From Streptomyces sp. SAJ15 (lineage in GTDB: Bacteria; Actinomycetota; Actinomycetes; Streptomycetales; Streptomycetaceae), in assembly GCF_007595705.1 (NCBI RefSeq), contig NZ_NISY01000007.1, positions 310,001-374,000 on the forward strand: a stretch of DNA of 64,000 bases, written 5' to 3'. The translations under genes and the position numbers were made by a program. The notes under the pieces are model-generated. The model searched no databases. It had not been told where the DNA came from and worked only from the letters and a program-made list of their open reading frames with translations. This document shows, piece by piece, positions 7,764 to 16,385 of this stretch (position 1 is its first letter; the number at the start of each line of letters is the position of its first letter).

Positions 7764-7777
7764 GTGATCCAGGTCAC
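7764..7777 (-). promoter_or_regulatory. Crp-like binding site upstream of pfkA
   Basis: GTGATCCAGGTCAC is a near-palindrome fitting the Streptomyces Crp consensus GTG-N6-GNCAC exactly. It is centred about 57 bp upstream of the pfkA start, in a short AT-richer stretch. Binding is inferred from the consensus only. Confidence 0.58.
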
Positions 7778-7913
7778 AAAGAGGAAGGGAAGAGTGAATT
7801 CCGCACCGCTCCAGGGGCGTTGGCCCCGGCGGTTCACCCGGACGAGGGTCCACCACCGGGGTCGCGCCCCGCGGGTCAGTCCCGGGGGCGGCCCGCCGGG
7901 AGAACGGGAGCGG

Positions 7914-8633
7914 TCACGCGTCGTCGTCCAGGCCGCGCTCGATCGCGTACCGCACCAGCTCCACGCGGTTGTGCAGCTGCAGCTTGCCGAGGGTGTTCTG
8001 CACATGGTTCTGCACGGTGCGGTGCGAGATGACCAGGCGCTCCGCGATCTGCTTGTACGAGAGCCCCTTGGCCACCAGGCGCAGCACCTCCGTCTCGCGC
8101 TCGGTGAGCCGCGGGGCGGCCGGCTCGCCGGCTGCCGCCGGGGCGGGCTCGCCGGCCAGCCGCCGGTACTCGCCGAGCACCAGGCCCGCCAGGCCCGGGG
8201 TGAACACAGCGTCGCCGGCGGCGGTCCGCCGCACCGCGTCCAACAGCTCCTCGGTGCTGGCCGACTTGAGCAGATAGCCGGCGGCGCCGGACTTCACCGC
8301 CTCCAGCACGTCCGCGTGCTCGCCGCTGGCCGAGAGCACCAGCACCCGCAGCCCGGGCATGACGGCGACGAGCTCCTTGCAGACCTGCACTCCGGGCAGG
8401 CCGGGGAGGTTGAGGTCGAGCACCAGCACCTCGGGCTCGGCGGCCTTGGCGCGCCGCACCGCCTGCGGTCCGTCGCCGGCCGTGGCGACCACCTCGAACC
8501 CGGCCTCGGCCAGGTCCCGGGCGACCGCGTCGCGCCACATGGGGTGGTCGTCGACCACCATCACCCTGGTGCCGCCCAGCGGCTCGCGCTCCTCCCGCCG
8601 CTCGCTCGACTCGCTCAGCCCGCCCATGGTCAT
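7914..8633 (-). CDS. macR: LuxR-family response regulator of a MacS/MacR-type system
   Basis: 239 residues: receiver domain with acidic pocket Asp28/Asp29 and phosphoacceptor Asp73 (VLVLDLNLPGLPG), an Ala/Pro linker, then a NarL-type helix-turn-helix (LTERETEVLRLVAKGLSYKQ through HRTVQNHVQNTL). The ATG at 8633 overlaps the kinase stop as ATGA, so translation is coupled; a second ATG two codons on is possible. The position next to pfkA and the family match SCO2120, called MacR, which is linked to development and actinorhodin control in S. coelicolor. The symbol rests on synteny and family. Confidence 0.86.
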   Translation of the reverse strand: MTMGGLSESSERREEREPLGGTRVMVVDDHPMWRDAVARDLAEAGFEVVATAGDGPQAVRRAKAAEPEVLVLDLNLPGLPGVQVCKELVAVMPGLRVLVLSASGEHADVLEAVKSGAAGYLLKSASTEELLDAVRRTAAGDAVFTPGLAGLVLGEYRRLAGEPAPAAAGEPAAPRLTERETEVLRLVAKGLSYKQIAERLVISHRTVQNHVQNTLGKLQLHNRVELVRYAIERGLDDDA

Positions 8634-9940
8634 GCCTTCCCGCCCTTCACGTCCCGCGGAATCCTCGGGACTCTCAACTCCACCTCGGTGCCCTGCCCCG
8701 GGGCGGAGAACCACTCCGCGGTGCCGCCGAGGTCGCGCAGCCGGCCGCGGATGGACAGGGCCACTCCCATCCGGCCCTCCGCCTCGGCGGCCGCCAACCT
8801 GCCCTCGGGGAAGCCCGGGCCGTCGTCCCTGACCGACACCGTCACCGCGTCCGGCTCGTCCTCCACGAGGATCCAGGTCCTGGCCTCCTCGCCCGCGTGC
8901 ACCCGCACATTGTCCAGGGCCGCGCCGACCGCGGCCGCGAGCTCCGCCGCCGAGGCGCGCGCGAGCAGCACCGGGGCGCCGGGCTCGGAGAAGGTGACCC
9001 GGGAGCCCGCGTGCGGCGCGAGCAGCGTCCGCAGATCGCACGGCGCGGCGTCGTCGGCGGCCGCCTCGGCGTCATACGCGGTGCGCGCCCCGGGCACCTC
9101 GTGGGCCTCATGTACATCCCCGGCATCGGGCGCAGCAACCGCCCCGTACCGCTGGTACGGCGCCGCCGTCTCGGCGTCCGCGGCGGGCGGGCGCGACAGC
9201 CCGCTGGAGACCAGCCCACGCAGGGCGATCTCCTGCTCGCCCGCCATGCGACCGAGCTCCGCCGCCTCGCCGCCGATCGCGGCGCCGCGGCGCTGCACCA
9301 TGGCCAGCACCTGGAGCACGCTGTCGTGGATGTCGCGGGCCAGCCGCTCCCGTTCCCGGGTCGCCGCCTCGATGCTCAGCGCGCGGGCGAGGGTGCGCTC
9401 ACTCGCGCGGGCCACCTCGACCACATAGCCGATGGCGACGCCGGCCACCCACAGCAGCACCACGGCGTGCACGGTGTCGTAGACGAACCCGCCGCGCTGG
9501 ACGATGTTGGCGACGCCGACGATCGCGGAGGTCCACGCCGCCCACTTCCAACCGCCCTTGATCGCGAAGCCGAGCACGGACCCGGCCGTCCAGATCGACG
9601 GCAGGGTCGGCGCGCCGCCGGCGATCCGGTCGTGCGAGTCCACCAGGGGGGTCAGCAGGATGCCGAAGACGGCGATGGTGAGGTCGGCCGTGAGGAAGCG
9701 CAGGGTGCAGCGCTCGGCGCTGGAGACGCGGCGGAAGGTGCAGGCGGTCCACACGGCCACCGCGAGCAGATACGCCCCGGCGCCCAGCGGGTGGGAGTAC
9801 TCGCCGAAGGCGACGGCGTAGAGCCCGACCGCGTACAGCAGGCTCAGCACCCGGTAGCCGGTCAGCGCCTGCCACAGCGGCTGCTCCACGGACATGCGCA
9901 TGACGCGATCAGGCTTCGGCTCGCGGCCCATTTCCCCCAC
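8630..9940 (-). CDS. macS: MacS-family sensor histidine kinase
   Basis: 436 residues. Five or six membrane segments lie in residues 25-175, followed by the dimerisation box RERERLARDIHDSVLQVL with phospho-acceptor His205. A long acidic, poorly conserved insert (about 240-300) and an ATPase domain with N (ALDNVRVHA) and G (DDGPGF) boxes complete it. There is no sizeable extracellular sensor, so the signal is probably sensed in or at the membrane. The start is GTG 9940 or the ATG at 9931, which has a G-rich ribosome site. The stop overlaps macR by 4 bp. plsC ends 15 bp upstream, suggesting one transcript plsC-macS-macR. Confidence 0.88.
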   Translation of the reverse strand: MGEMGREPKPDRVMRMSVEQPLWQALTGYRVLSLLYAVGLYAVAFGEYSHPLGAGAYLLAVAVWTACTFRRVSSAERCTLRFLTADLTIAVFGILLTPLVDSHDRIAGGAPTLPSIWTAGSVLGFAIKGGWKWAAWTSAIVGVANIVQRGGFVYDTVHAVVLLWVAGVAIGYVVEVARASERTLARALSIEAATRERERLARDIHDSVLQVLAMVQRRGAAIGGEAAELGRMAGEQEIALRGLVSSGLSRPPAADAETAAPYQRYGAVAAPDAGDVHEAHEVPGARTAYDAEAAADDAAPCDLRTLLAPHAGSRVTFSEPGAPVLLARASAAELAAAVGAALDNVRVHAGEEARTWILVEDEPDAVTVSVRDDGPGFPEGRLAAAEAEGRMGVALSIRGRLRDLGGTAEWFSAPGQGTEVELRVPRIPRDVKGGKA

Positions 9941-9955
9941 CCCCGCGGGGCGCGG

Positions 9956-10699
9956 CTACGCCCCGGACTGCTGCTTCTTCTTCTCCGCCACCGCTGCCGC
10001 GTGCTCGGCCTTGGCCTGCTCGGCGATCTGCCGCTTGGCCGCCGTGGCGTAGATGTCGACGTATTCCTGGCCCGACAGCTTCATGATCTCGTACATCACC
10101 TCGTCGGTGACCGAGCGCAGGATGAAGCGGTCGTTGTCCATGCCGTGGTAGCGGCTGAAGTCCAGCGGCTTGCCGATCCGGATCCCCGGCCGCATCAGCT
10201 TCGGCATCACCTTGCCGGGCGGCTGGATCTTCTCGGTGTCGATCATCGCGACCGGGATCACCGGGGCGCCGGTGGCCAGCGCCACCCGCGCCAGGCCGCC
10301 GGGCTTGCCGCGGTAGAGACGCCCGTCCGGGGAGCGGGTGCCCTCGGGGTAGATCCCGAACAGCTCGCCGCGCTCCAGCACCTCGATGCCGCTCTTGATC
10401 GCCGCCTCACCGGCGCCGCGCGCGCCGGAGCGGTCCACCGGGAGCTGCCCGACACCCTTGAAGAAGGCCGCGGTCAACTTGCCCTTGACTCCGGGCGTGG
10501 TGAAGTACTCGGCCTTCGCGATGAAGGTGACCTTGCGGTCGAGCATCGCGGGCAGGAAGAAGGAGTCAGAGAAGGACAGATGGTTGCTGGCCAGGATGGC
10601 CGGCCCCTCGGACGGAATGTTCTCCAGGCCCTCCACCCATGGGCGGAAGGAGAGCTTCAGCATCCCGCCGACGGACAGCTTCATTGCGCGGTAGAACAA
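9956..10699 (-). CDS. 1-acyl-sn-glycerol-3-phosphate acyltransferase (PlsC family)
   Basis: Membrane-associated acyltransferase of phospholipid synthesis. A TTG start at 10,699 is chosen because AGGAGG lies 7 nt upstream and the product then begins MFYRAMKL; the next ATG is inside this conserved start. The 247 residues contain the catalytic SNHLSFSDSFFLP motif (NHx4D), the substrate-binding FIAKAEYF and GIYPEGTRSPDG motifs, and VIPVAMID. The C-terminal 40 residues are a charged helix. It leads the probable operon with the two-component genes, an arrangement suggesting the kinase may respond to membrane state (inference). Confidence 0.9.
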   Translation of the reverse strand: MFYRAMKLSVGGMLKLSFRPWVEGLENIPSEGPAILASNHLSFSDSFFLPAMLDRKVTFIAKAEYFTTPGVKGKLTAAFFKGVGQLPVDRSGARGAGEAAIKSGIEVLERGELFGIYPEGTRSPDGRLYRGKPGGLARVALATGAPVIPVAMIDTEKIQPPGKVMPKLMRPGIRIGKPLDFSRYHGMDNDRFILRSVTDEVMYEIMKLSGQEYVDIYATAAKRQIAEQAKAEHAAAVAEKKKQQSGA

Positions 10700-10826
10700 C
10701 CGAGGACCTCCTGATGGTGACGAGGAGACCTTAACCTGCCTACCCGCCGCGCGGCGCGCCGCGTACGCTGAGGCACAGCCTTGCCACCCACGCTGACTCA
10801 CCGAACTCACCGAACGGAGATCCGCG

Positions 10827-11720
10827 GTGCCGCTGCTCCCCGGGGCCGAGCCGTTCCGCCACGACGGCGGAGACGTCGGCGTCCTCGTCTGTCACGGCTT
10901 CACCGGCTCCCCGCAGTCGGTACGGCCCTGGGCCGACCACCTCGCGGAGCGCGGCCTGACCGTCTCCCTGCCGCTGCTGCCCGGCCACGGCACCCGCTGG
11001 CAGGACCTGGCCGTCACCGGCTGGCAGGACTGGTACGCCGAGGTGGACCGCGAGCTGCGGGCGCTCACCGAGCGCTGCGCCAAGGTCTTCGTCTGCGGGC
11101 TGTCGATGGGCGGCGCGCTGGCGCTGCGGCTGGCCGCCCGCCACGGCGCCGCCATCAGCGGCCTGGCCCTGGTCAACCCGGCCAACAGGATGCACGACAA
11201 GGCGGCCGTGGCGCTGCCGGTGCTGCGCCATCTGATCCCCTCCACCAAGGGCATCGTCAGCGACATCGCCAAGCCCGGCGCGGTGGAGTCCGGCTATGAC
11301 CGGGTGCCGCTGCACGCCGCCGCCTCGCTGCGCGCGTTCTTCCGGCTCGTCGACGCCGAACTGCCGCGGGTCACCCAGCCGCTGCTGGTGATGCACAGCC
11401 CGCAGGACCATGTGGTGCCGCCGGTCGACTCCGCGCGCATCCTGGGTCGGGTCTCCTCGCTCGACGTCGCCGAGCGGCTGCTGGAGCGCAGCTACCACGT
11501 GGCGACGCTGGACCACGACGCCGACTTCGTCTTCGAGGAGACCTACGCGTTCCTCCGCCGGATCGCGCCGGAGGTCGGCGCCCCGGTGCGGGCCACCCAG
11601 CGGGCATCCGCTCCGAAGAAGTCGGTCGGGGAAGCACCGGAGTCGGTGGCGGAGGTCCCGGAGCCGGTCGCGGAAGCCCCGGAGCCGGGCGAGGAGGCGA
11701 CGGCACGTGGCGGAGCGTGA
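10827..11720 (+). CDS. Alpha/beta hydrolase (carboxylesterase/monoacylglycerol lipase type)
   Basis: 297 residues from GTG 10,827, which follows a GGAG site. The nucleophile elbow is GLSMGG, the oxyanion segment CHGFTGSP, the acid SPQDHVVPP and the catalytic His YHVATLDHD, so all triad elements are present. The core (about 1-250) resembles bacterial carboxylesterase Est30 and monoglyceride lipases. The last 45 residues are a Pro/Glu/Ala tail of near-repeats (EVPEPVAEAPEPG) and probably disordered. The gene overlaps the next one by 14 bp. Divergent from plsC, so a lipid substrate is plausible but not shown. Confidence 0.88.
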   Translation: MPLLPGAEPFRHDGGDVGVLVCHGFTGSPQSVRPWADHLAERGLTVSLPLLPGHGTRWQDLAVTGWQDWYAEVDRELRALTERCAKVFVCGLSMGGALALRLAARHGAAISGLALVNPANRMHDKAAVALPVLRHLIPSTKGIVSDIAKPGAVESGYDRVPLHAAASLRAFFRLVDAELPRVTQPLLVMHSPQDHVVPPVDSARILGRVSSLDVAERLLERSYHVATLDHDADFVFEETYAFLRRIAPEVGAPVRATQRASAPKKSVGEAPESVAEVPEPVAEAPEPGEEATARGGA

Positions 11721-12264
11721 CGGACGCGAGGCCGACGCCCGGGACGACGACGCCGCGTTCGCCGAGATCGTCGCGGCGTACGGGGAGGAGCCCGAGGACC
11801 CGCCGGGCGCGCAGCCGTGGCCGGAGGCGGAGAACCTCCCCGCCGAGGCGTCCGACGCGGAGCCGAACACGGCCGAGAAGTCCGACAAGTTCGTCAAGGG
11901 CGACCGCGCCTCCGACGCCCCCGCGGGCAGCTTCGTCGTGTTCGCGCCGGGGGTGGGCCCCCGCGACTGGGAGCCCGGCGAGCCCTCCGAGGACGACTTC
12001 GACGCGAGCGACGAGGGGCACTTCGTCCCGCCCGAGCCGCCGCCGCTGCCGCACGCCGACACCACGGCCCGTTTCGCCTGGCTGGCCGTCCTCGGCGGCC
12101 CGCTGCTGCTCCTGCTGGTCGTGCTGCTGGGCATCGAGATGACCTGGTGGCTGACGACCCTCGGGGTCGGCGGCTTCCTGGGCGGCTTCGCCACCCTCGT
12201 CATGCGGATGAAGGACGGCGACGAGGACGAGGACGACGACCCGGGTCGCGGCGCGGTGGTCTAG
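11707..12264 (+). CDS. Acidic membrane protein, function unknown
   Basis: 185 residues from GTG 11,707, which lies inside the end of the esterase gene; the 14-bp overlap implies coupled translation. The N-terminal 115 residues are highly acidic and hydrophilic (DDDAAFAEIVAAYGEEPEDPP, FVVFAPGVGPRDWEPGEP). Two adjacent membrane helices follow (FAWLAVLGGPLLLLLVVLLG and WWLTTLGVGGFLGGFATLVM), then a short acidic tail. I do not recognise a catalytic domain. Its stop codon is the first base of a 45-bp tandem repeat, and the coding end itself resembles the repeat unit. Confidence 0.82.
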   Translation: MAERDGREADARDDDAAFAEIVAAYGEEPEDPPGAQPWPEAENLPAEASDAEPNTAEKSDKFVKGDRASDAPAGSFVVFAPGVGPRDWEPGEPSEDDFDASDEGHFVPPEPPPLPHADTTARFAWLAVLGGPLLLLLVVLLGIEMTWWLTTLGVGGFLGGFATLVMRMKDGDEDEDDDPGRGAVV

Positions 12265-12398
12265 GGCGACTCGCCGGCGCGTCCGGAGGACGACGGCCCG
12301 GTGATCCAGGGCGACTCTTCCGCGCGTCCGAGGGACGACGGCCCAGTGGTCCAGGGCGACTCTCCGGAGCGTCCGAGGGACGACGGCCCGGTGCCGCC
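12264..12398 (+). repeat. 45-bp tandem repeat, three copies, starting at a stop codon
   Basis: Units at 12,264, 12,309 and 12,354, each beginning GGGCGACTC and carrying GACGACGGCCC-GTG-TCCA. Copies differ at only a few positions. The final codons and TAG of the preceding gene align with the end of the unit (TCTAG against TCCAG), so the array looks derived from the gene's 3' end. Confidence 0.85.
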
Positions 12399-12430
12399 CG
12401 GCCGCGCCCCGCCTGGGCGCGGCTGTCCCC

Positions 12431-12470
12431 CTACCCCCGGCGCAGGCGCACTACCCCCGGCGCAGGCGCA
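12431..12470 (+). repeat. Perfect 20-bp tandem duplication at the end of the EEP gene
   Basis: CTACCCCCGGCGCAGGCGCA occurs at 12,431-12,450 and again, identically, at 12,451-12,470. The right copy encodes the last residues and stop of the leftward nuclease/phosphatase gene; the left copy lies just downstream of its stop. Confidence 0.9.
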
Positions 12471-13266
12471 GCGCGGCCAGCACCGGCAGGTGGTCGGAGG
12501 CCGCCCGCAGGTCCGCCTCGTGGACACCGCGCAGCCCCAGCGGCACCCCGCAGCCCAACACCTCCACGCCCGCGGTGGCGAAGACGGCGTCGATACGGCG
12601 GCGGGGTTCGACGGCGGAGTAGGTGAGTTCGCCACCCCACGGCCTGGCGGCCCGGCCGTCGGACAGCGCCGCCGCCAGTCGGCGGAAGGAGCGCCCCTCG
12701 GGCAGGTCGTTGAGGTCGCCGGCCACGACGCCGTGCGGAACGTCCAGCGCGGCGAGCCGGTCCAGCACCATCCCCGCCTGCGCGTAGCGCTCGGCGGCGG
12801 ACAGGCTCAGATGGCAGCTGATCACGCCCAGTCGGGCCGCGGGCACCTCCGGACCGGCGTCGAAGCGCAGCTCGGCGATGGCCAGGCCGCGCCGGTGCAG
12901 GCCCGGTGTGCGGGGCAGCAGAACCTCCTCGGTGCGCACCACATGGGCGCGCAGCGAGGTGAGGATCATGGGCCCCGTGGTGGTGGCGCCGCCCGTCGCG
13001 TAGACCAGGCCGGTGGCGCGGGCGAGCCAGGCCGCGGCCTTCCGCCAGCGGAAGAAGCGGGGCGCCTCCTGGACGCAGAGGACGTCGGGGGCGCAAGCCC
13101 GGATCACCCGGGCGAGCGCCGCCCGGTCGTCCCGCAGCGAACGGATGTTGTAGCTGAGCACCCGGACGACGGCCGTGCCGTCCTCCGGTGCCGTGCCGTC
13201 CTCCGGCTCCCCACGGGATGCCGGCAGGTCGGGCGCGCCGGCGGGGTCTGACAGCTTCGCGGGCAT
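12451..13266 (-). CDS. Endonuclease/exonuclease/phosphatase (EEP) family protein
   Basis: 271 residues from ATG 13,266, preceded by GAGAGGGA. EEP-superfamily landmarks are VLSYNIRSL (metal Asn), CVQEAP (metal Glu), VISCHLSLS (His), VAGDLNDLP (Asp/Asn) and the terminal ASDHLPVLA (catalytic Asp-His), so it should be an active Mg-dependent phosphodiesterase. The exact substrate (nucleic acid, phosphoinositide or sphingolipid) cannot be told. There is no signal peptide. The 3' end of the coding sequence is duplicated in tandem downstream of the stop. Confidence 0.87.
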   Translation of the reverse strand: MPAKLSDPAGAPDLPASRGEPEDGTAPEDGTAVVRVLSYNIRSLRDDRAALARVIRACAPDVLCVQEAPRFFRWRKAAAWLARATGLVYATGGATTTGPMILTSLRAHVVRTEEVLLPRTPGLHRRGLAIAELRFDAGPEVPAARLGVISCHLSLSAAERYAQAGMVLDRLAALDVPHGVVAGDLNDLPEGRSFRRLAAALSDGRAARPWGGELTYSAVEPRRRIDAVFATAGVEVLGCGVPLGLRGVHEADLRAASDHLPVLAALRLRRG

Positions 13267-13367
13267 CGTCGTGCCGTCCCTCTCGGTTCGGTTCCGGTTC
13301 CGCTCCCCCGCCGGCACCCTACGGGGCACCCCGCCGGCGTGTCCGCCCCGTTCGGGCGTCCGGGGTG

Positions 13368-14309
13368 TCAGCCCTGGCGGGCCAGGTCCGCCGCGCCGAC
13401 CAGCCCCGCCTTGCCGCCGAGCTGGGCGGCGAGCACCTGGGCGTGCGGCCGCCACTGGGCGCCGACCAGCCAGCGCCGGAAGGACGTGCGGATCGGGTCC
13501 AGCACGAGGTCGCCCTCGTCGGAGACGCCGCCGCCGACGATGAACGCGGAGGGGTCGAAGAGCGAGGCGAGGTCGGCCAGCCCGGCGCCGGCCCAGCGGG
13601 CCAGCTCACGGAACGAGTCGATGGCGACCTTGTCCCCCTGGCGGGCGGCGTCGCTGATGTGCTTGCCCTCGATGCCCTCGGGGGTGCCGTCGCCGAGGGC
13701 GAGCAGGGCGGTGGCGTTCTCGGGGGTGGCGCTGGCGCGCTGCCGCGCGTAGCGGACCAGGGCCCGGCCGGAGGCGTACTGCTCCCAGCAGCCCTGGCTG
13801 CCGCAGCCGCACAGCAGGCCGTCGGGGACCACCCGGATGTGGCCGAACTCGGCGGCGACGCCGAAGCGCCCGCGGTGCAGCTTCCCGCCGATGATGATGC
13901 CGCCGCCCAGGCCGGTGCCGAGCGTGATGCAGACGACGTCGTCGTGGCCCTGGCCGGCGCCGAAGCGGTACTCGCCCCAGGCCGCGGCGTTGGCGTCGTT
14001 CTCCACCACCACGGGCAGCTCGACGCGCTTCTCGACCTTGTCCTTGAGCGCCTCGTGGCGCCATCTGATGTTGGGCGCGAAGAGCACGGTCGCCCGCTTG
14101 TCGTCCACGTAGCCGGCCGCGCCGATGCCCACCGCCTCGACGTCGTAACCGGCGCTGACGGTGCGCACCGCGTCCGCGATGGCGTCCACGACGCCTTCGG
14201 GAGTCGGCGGGGTCGGCACCCTGCTGGTGTCGAGGATCGCGCCTTCCTCGTCGACCACGCCAGCCGCGATCTTGGTGCCACCGATGTCGACGCCGATGGT
14301 GAGTCCCAT
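13368..14309 (-). CDS. glkA: ROK-family glucokinase
   Basis: ATP-dependent glucose kinase and, in S. coelicolor, a main agent of glucose repression. The ATG at 14,309 (GAGGGA 5 nt upstream) gives 313 residues beginning with the phosphate loop GVDIGGTKIAAG. Other motifs are VVENDANAAAWGE (catalytic Asp), ITLGTGLGGG, AAEFGHIRV and the zinc site CGCGSQGCWEQ of the ROK consensus. Position and sequence correspond to SCO2126. It follows the SCO2127-like gene on the same strand at 56 bp, an association that in S. coelicolor affects glkA expression. Confidence 0.96.
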   Translation of the reverse strand: MGLTIGVDIGGTKIAAGVVDEEGAILDTSRVPTPPTPEGVVDAIADAVRTVSAGYDVEAVGIGAAGYVDDKRATVLFAPNIRWRHEALKDKVEKRVELPVVVENDANAAAWGEYRFGAGQGHDDVVCITLGTGLGGGIIIGGKLHRGRFGVAAEFGHIRVVPDGLLCGCGSQGCWEQYASGRALVRYARQRASATPENATALLALGDGTPEGIEGKHISDAARQGDKVAIDSFRELARWAGAGLADLASLFDPSAFIVGGGVSDEGDLVLDPIRTSFRRWLVGAQWRPHAQVLAAQLGGKAGLVGAADLARQG

Positions 14310-14365
14310 GTGTCCCTCAGTTTTTAGGTCGAACCCCGCCGGGCACAACCGTACCGGAGCACGGG

Positions 14366-14968
14366 TCAGTCGAGGTCGATGTGTTCACTACTCGAACGCT
14401 GGCCTCCCTGGGTCCAGCGCTGTTCCTGTCCGGCGACCGCGGCGCGGTACGCGGCCAGGAGCTCGGAACCTGCCGCGGCGAGGTGGTCGAATACTTCAGG
14501 GTTGCGCTCAATGACCGGTTCGACCGCCGCCTTCGCCTGTGCGATCAACTGTTGTACGGCGCCCTGGACCGCGGGGCCCGCGATCGGCGCCTGAAACGCG
14601 GCCACCTTCTCGGCCACCGCCTCGGCGAGCCTGCGCAGTTCCTCCGCCGCGCTGGCCGGCTGCTCGTCCGCCGCCTTCTCGCGCGCCCGCCGGGCCCGCT
14701 CCGCGGCGAGGTCCTCCTCGCAGGCGTACCGCCAGGCGTCGGGGTCGAGGTCGTCCTCGAAGGCGATGTCCTCCTCGACGGCGGCGTCCTTCTTGAAGGC
14801 CACCCGCTCCTCGGCGACGCGGTCTTCCCGGAAGCCGGCGTCGGTCTCCGCGGCGGCGGTCTCCGCGGCGGCGTCTTCCAGGCGGGCGTCCCGGGGGTGG
14901 GCGTCGTGTGCGCGGGCGTCTCCCGCGGAGGCGTCGGACTCGGCGGGACGCTCGGTGGCGTCGCTCAT
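14366..14968 (-). CDS. SCO2127-like protein (DUF5304) upstream of glkA
   Basis: 200 residues, soluble, without a signal peptide or membrane segment. The N-terminal 75 residues are Ala/Glu/Asp-rich with imperfect repeats (DAAAETAAAETDA, RVAEERVAF, DAAVEEDIAF). The C-terminal half is helical (AAEELRRLAEAVAEKVAAFQ, NPEVFDHLAAAGSELLAAYRAA). It matches the protein encoded just upstream of glkA in S. coelicolor, SCO2127, reported to stimulate glkA expression and glucose repression by an unknown mechanism. Same strand as glkA with a 56-bp gap, so co-transcription is likely. Confidence 0.8.
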   Translation of the reverse strand: MSDATERPAESDASAGDARAHDAHPRDARLEDAAAETAAAETDAGFREDRVAEERVAFKKDAAVEEDIAFEDDLDPDAWRYACEEDLAAERARRAREKAADEQPASAAEELRRLAEAVAEKVAAFQAPIAGPAVQGAVQQLIAQAKAAVEPVIERNPEVFDHLAAAGSELLAAYRAAVAGQEQRWTQGGQRSSSEHIDLD

Positions 14969-15035
14969 GGCGGGCTCCTGCGACGGAGGGACTGGCTGTT
15001 CGACCCGTTCTGTTCGACGGGGCTTGTTCTCGACG

Positions 15036-16385
15036 TTACCGCTTCGGCCAGAGCGCGGGGTCGGGGGCGAACCTCACGCGCAGCGCGCCGTCCCGCAGCC
15101 CGGCGCCGGAGACCGTGCACCGACGCAGCGCGGACGGCAGCGGCAGCACCCGGTGGAAGGCGCCGACGGTGAGAATGAGTTCGTCTCCCCGCCGGACCAG
15201 GCCCAGTCCCTCGCGGTCGGCGCCGGGCAGCGGCAGCGTCCAGACCAGCACGCCCTCCTCGGCCAGCCGGTCCTCCACCGTCCACGGGTCCTCCGCCGGG
15301 AGATCGACCCCTTCGCGGCCGGCGGACGGCGCGGAGGCCGACCCGGCGTCCGTCCCGCCGGGCTCGGCCAGGGCCCGCGCCAGCGTGCCCAGCGCCTCCA
15401 GGGCCGCCACCGGGCCGGTGTCGAACGGGGCCGCACCGAGATGCGGCAGCTCGCGTACCGGAGCGTCAACCGGGGTACCGGACGTCCACTCCTCGGACAT
15501 CTCCTTCAGCGCGTCCTGCTGTCGCCCCGAGAGGGCGGCCAGCCACGGATCGGCGGAGCCGGTCGGCAACAGCCGGTTGGCGATCACCGCGTCGACCCGG
15601 CAGCCGTGCAGCGCCAGCCCGGCGCGCGCGGCCCGCAGCGAGCGCAGGGCCAGCGGCCCCGGCTCCACGACCAGCCGTACGGTGGTGGCCGCCGACTCGA
15701 TCACGCGCTGCACGGCGGCGAGTTCCTGCTCCCAGCGCCCCGCGAGCTCGTAGAGCCGCTGGGTGGGCGCCGGCACCCCGGCCAGCTGCGCCAGCAGCGG
15801 CCGCAGCGCCCGTGCGGCCTGCCGCTCGGCGGGCAGCAGCCGGCGCAGGTAGCGGCGCAGCCGCTCGGGGAGCGCCAGCACGCCGAGCGCCTCGGGCACC
15901 GGCGGCAGATCGACGACGAGCAGGTCCCACAGGGCGGCGGCCGTGCCCCCCTGGGCCGGCGCCTCGGGCTCCCGCGGCGCCGGCAGCCGGGCCTCGTGCG
16001 CCATGCGCAGCGCGCGCAGCAGGGCGAAGGCGTCGGCACCGGGGAGCTCGGTCAGCTCCTCGCTCTCCAGCGGGGTGGCGCCGAGCATGTCCAGCGCCTC
16101 ACGGCCGCGTTCCTGGAGCGCGGCCAGCTCGGCCCGGAAGTGTTCACCGGCGGCGATCCGCGCCGCCCACAGCCCCGGTGCCACCTCCGTCGGCGGCGCC
16201 CACGGCAGCCCCTCGGCCGCCTCGCGCGTCCCGTCCGGCAGTCCCAGCAGCGCCTCCGGCGCGGCGCCGCGGTCCGCGGTCAGGAGCAGCACGCGGCGCC
16301 CCTCCCGCGCCGCGACCAGCGCCGTCGCGGCCGCGACGGTGGTGCGGCCCGCGCCGCCGAGTCCGGTGACGAGGACCGTACGCAT
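15036..16385 (-). CDS. ArsA-family ATPase-like protein
   Basis: 449 residues from ATG 16,385. It begins with a deviant Walker A loop, TGLGGAGRTTVAA, in which Arg replaces the usual Lys of GKT. A LLVVDLPPV segment corresponds to the switch region, and a C-terminal beta-rich domain (EDRLAEEGVLVWTLPLPG to the end) resembles the HSP20-like domain of ArsA proteins. The family drives anion export or tail-anchored protein insertion; no arsenite pump is nearby, so arsenic resistance should not be assumed. The Lys-to-Arg change may weaken ATP hydrolysis. Confidence 0.82.
   Translation of the reverse strand: MRTVLVTGLGGAGRTTVAAATALVAAREGRRVLLLTADRGAAPEALLGLPDGTREAAEGLPWAPPTEVAPGLWAARIAAGEHFRAELAALQERGREALDMLGATPLESEELTELPGADAFALLRALRMAHEARLPAPREPEAPAQGGTAAALWDLLVVDLPPVPEALGVLALPERLRRYLRRLLPAERQAARALRPLLAQLAGVPAPTQRLYELAGRWEQELAAVQRVIESAATTVRLVVEPGPLALRSLRAARAGLALHGCRVDAVIANRLLPTGSADPWLAALSGRQQDALKEMSEEWTSGTPVDAPVRELPHLGAAPFDTGPVAALEALGTLARALAEPGGTDAGSASAPSAGREGVDLPAEDPWTVEDRLAEEGVLVWTLPLPGADREGLGLVRRGDELILTVGAFHRVLPLPSALRRCTVSGAGLRDGALRVRFAPDPALWPKR

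Noticed and set aside
13267..13455. 63-residue N-terminal extension of the EEP protein
   Set aside because: Arg/Gly/Pro-rich low-complexity sequence before a start with a good ribosome site at 13,266.
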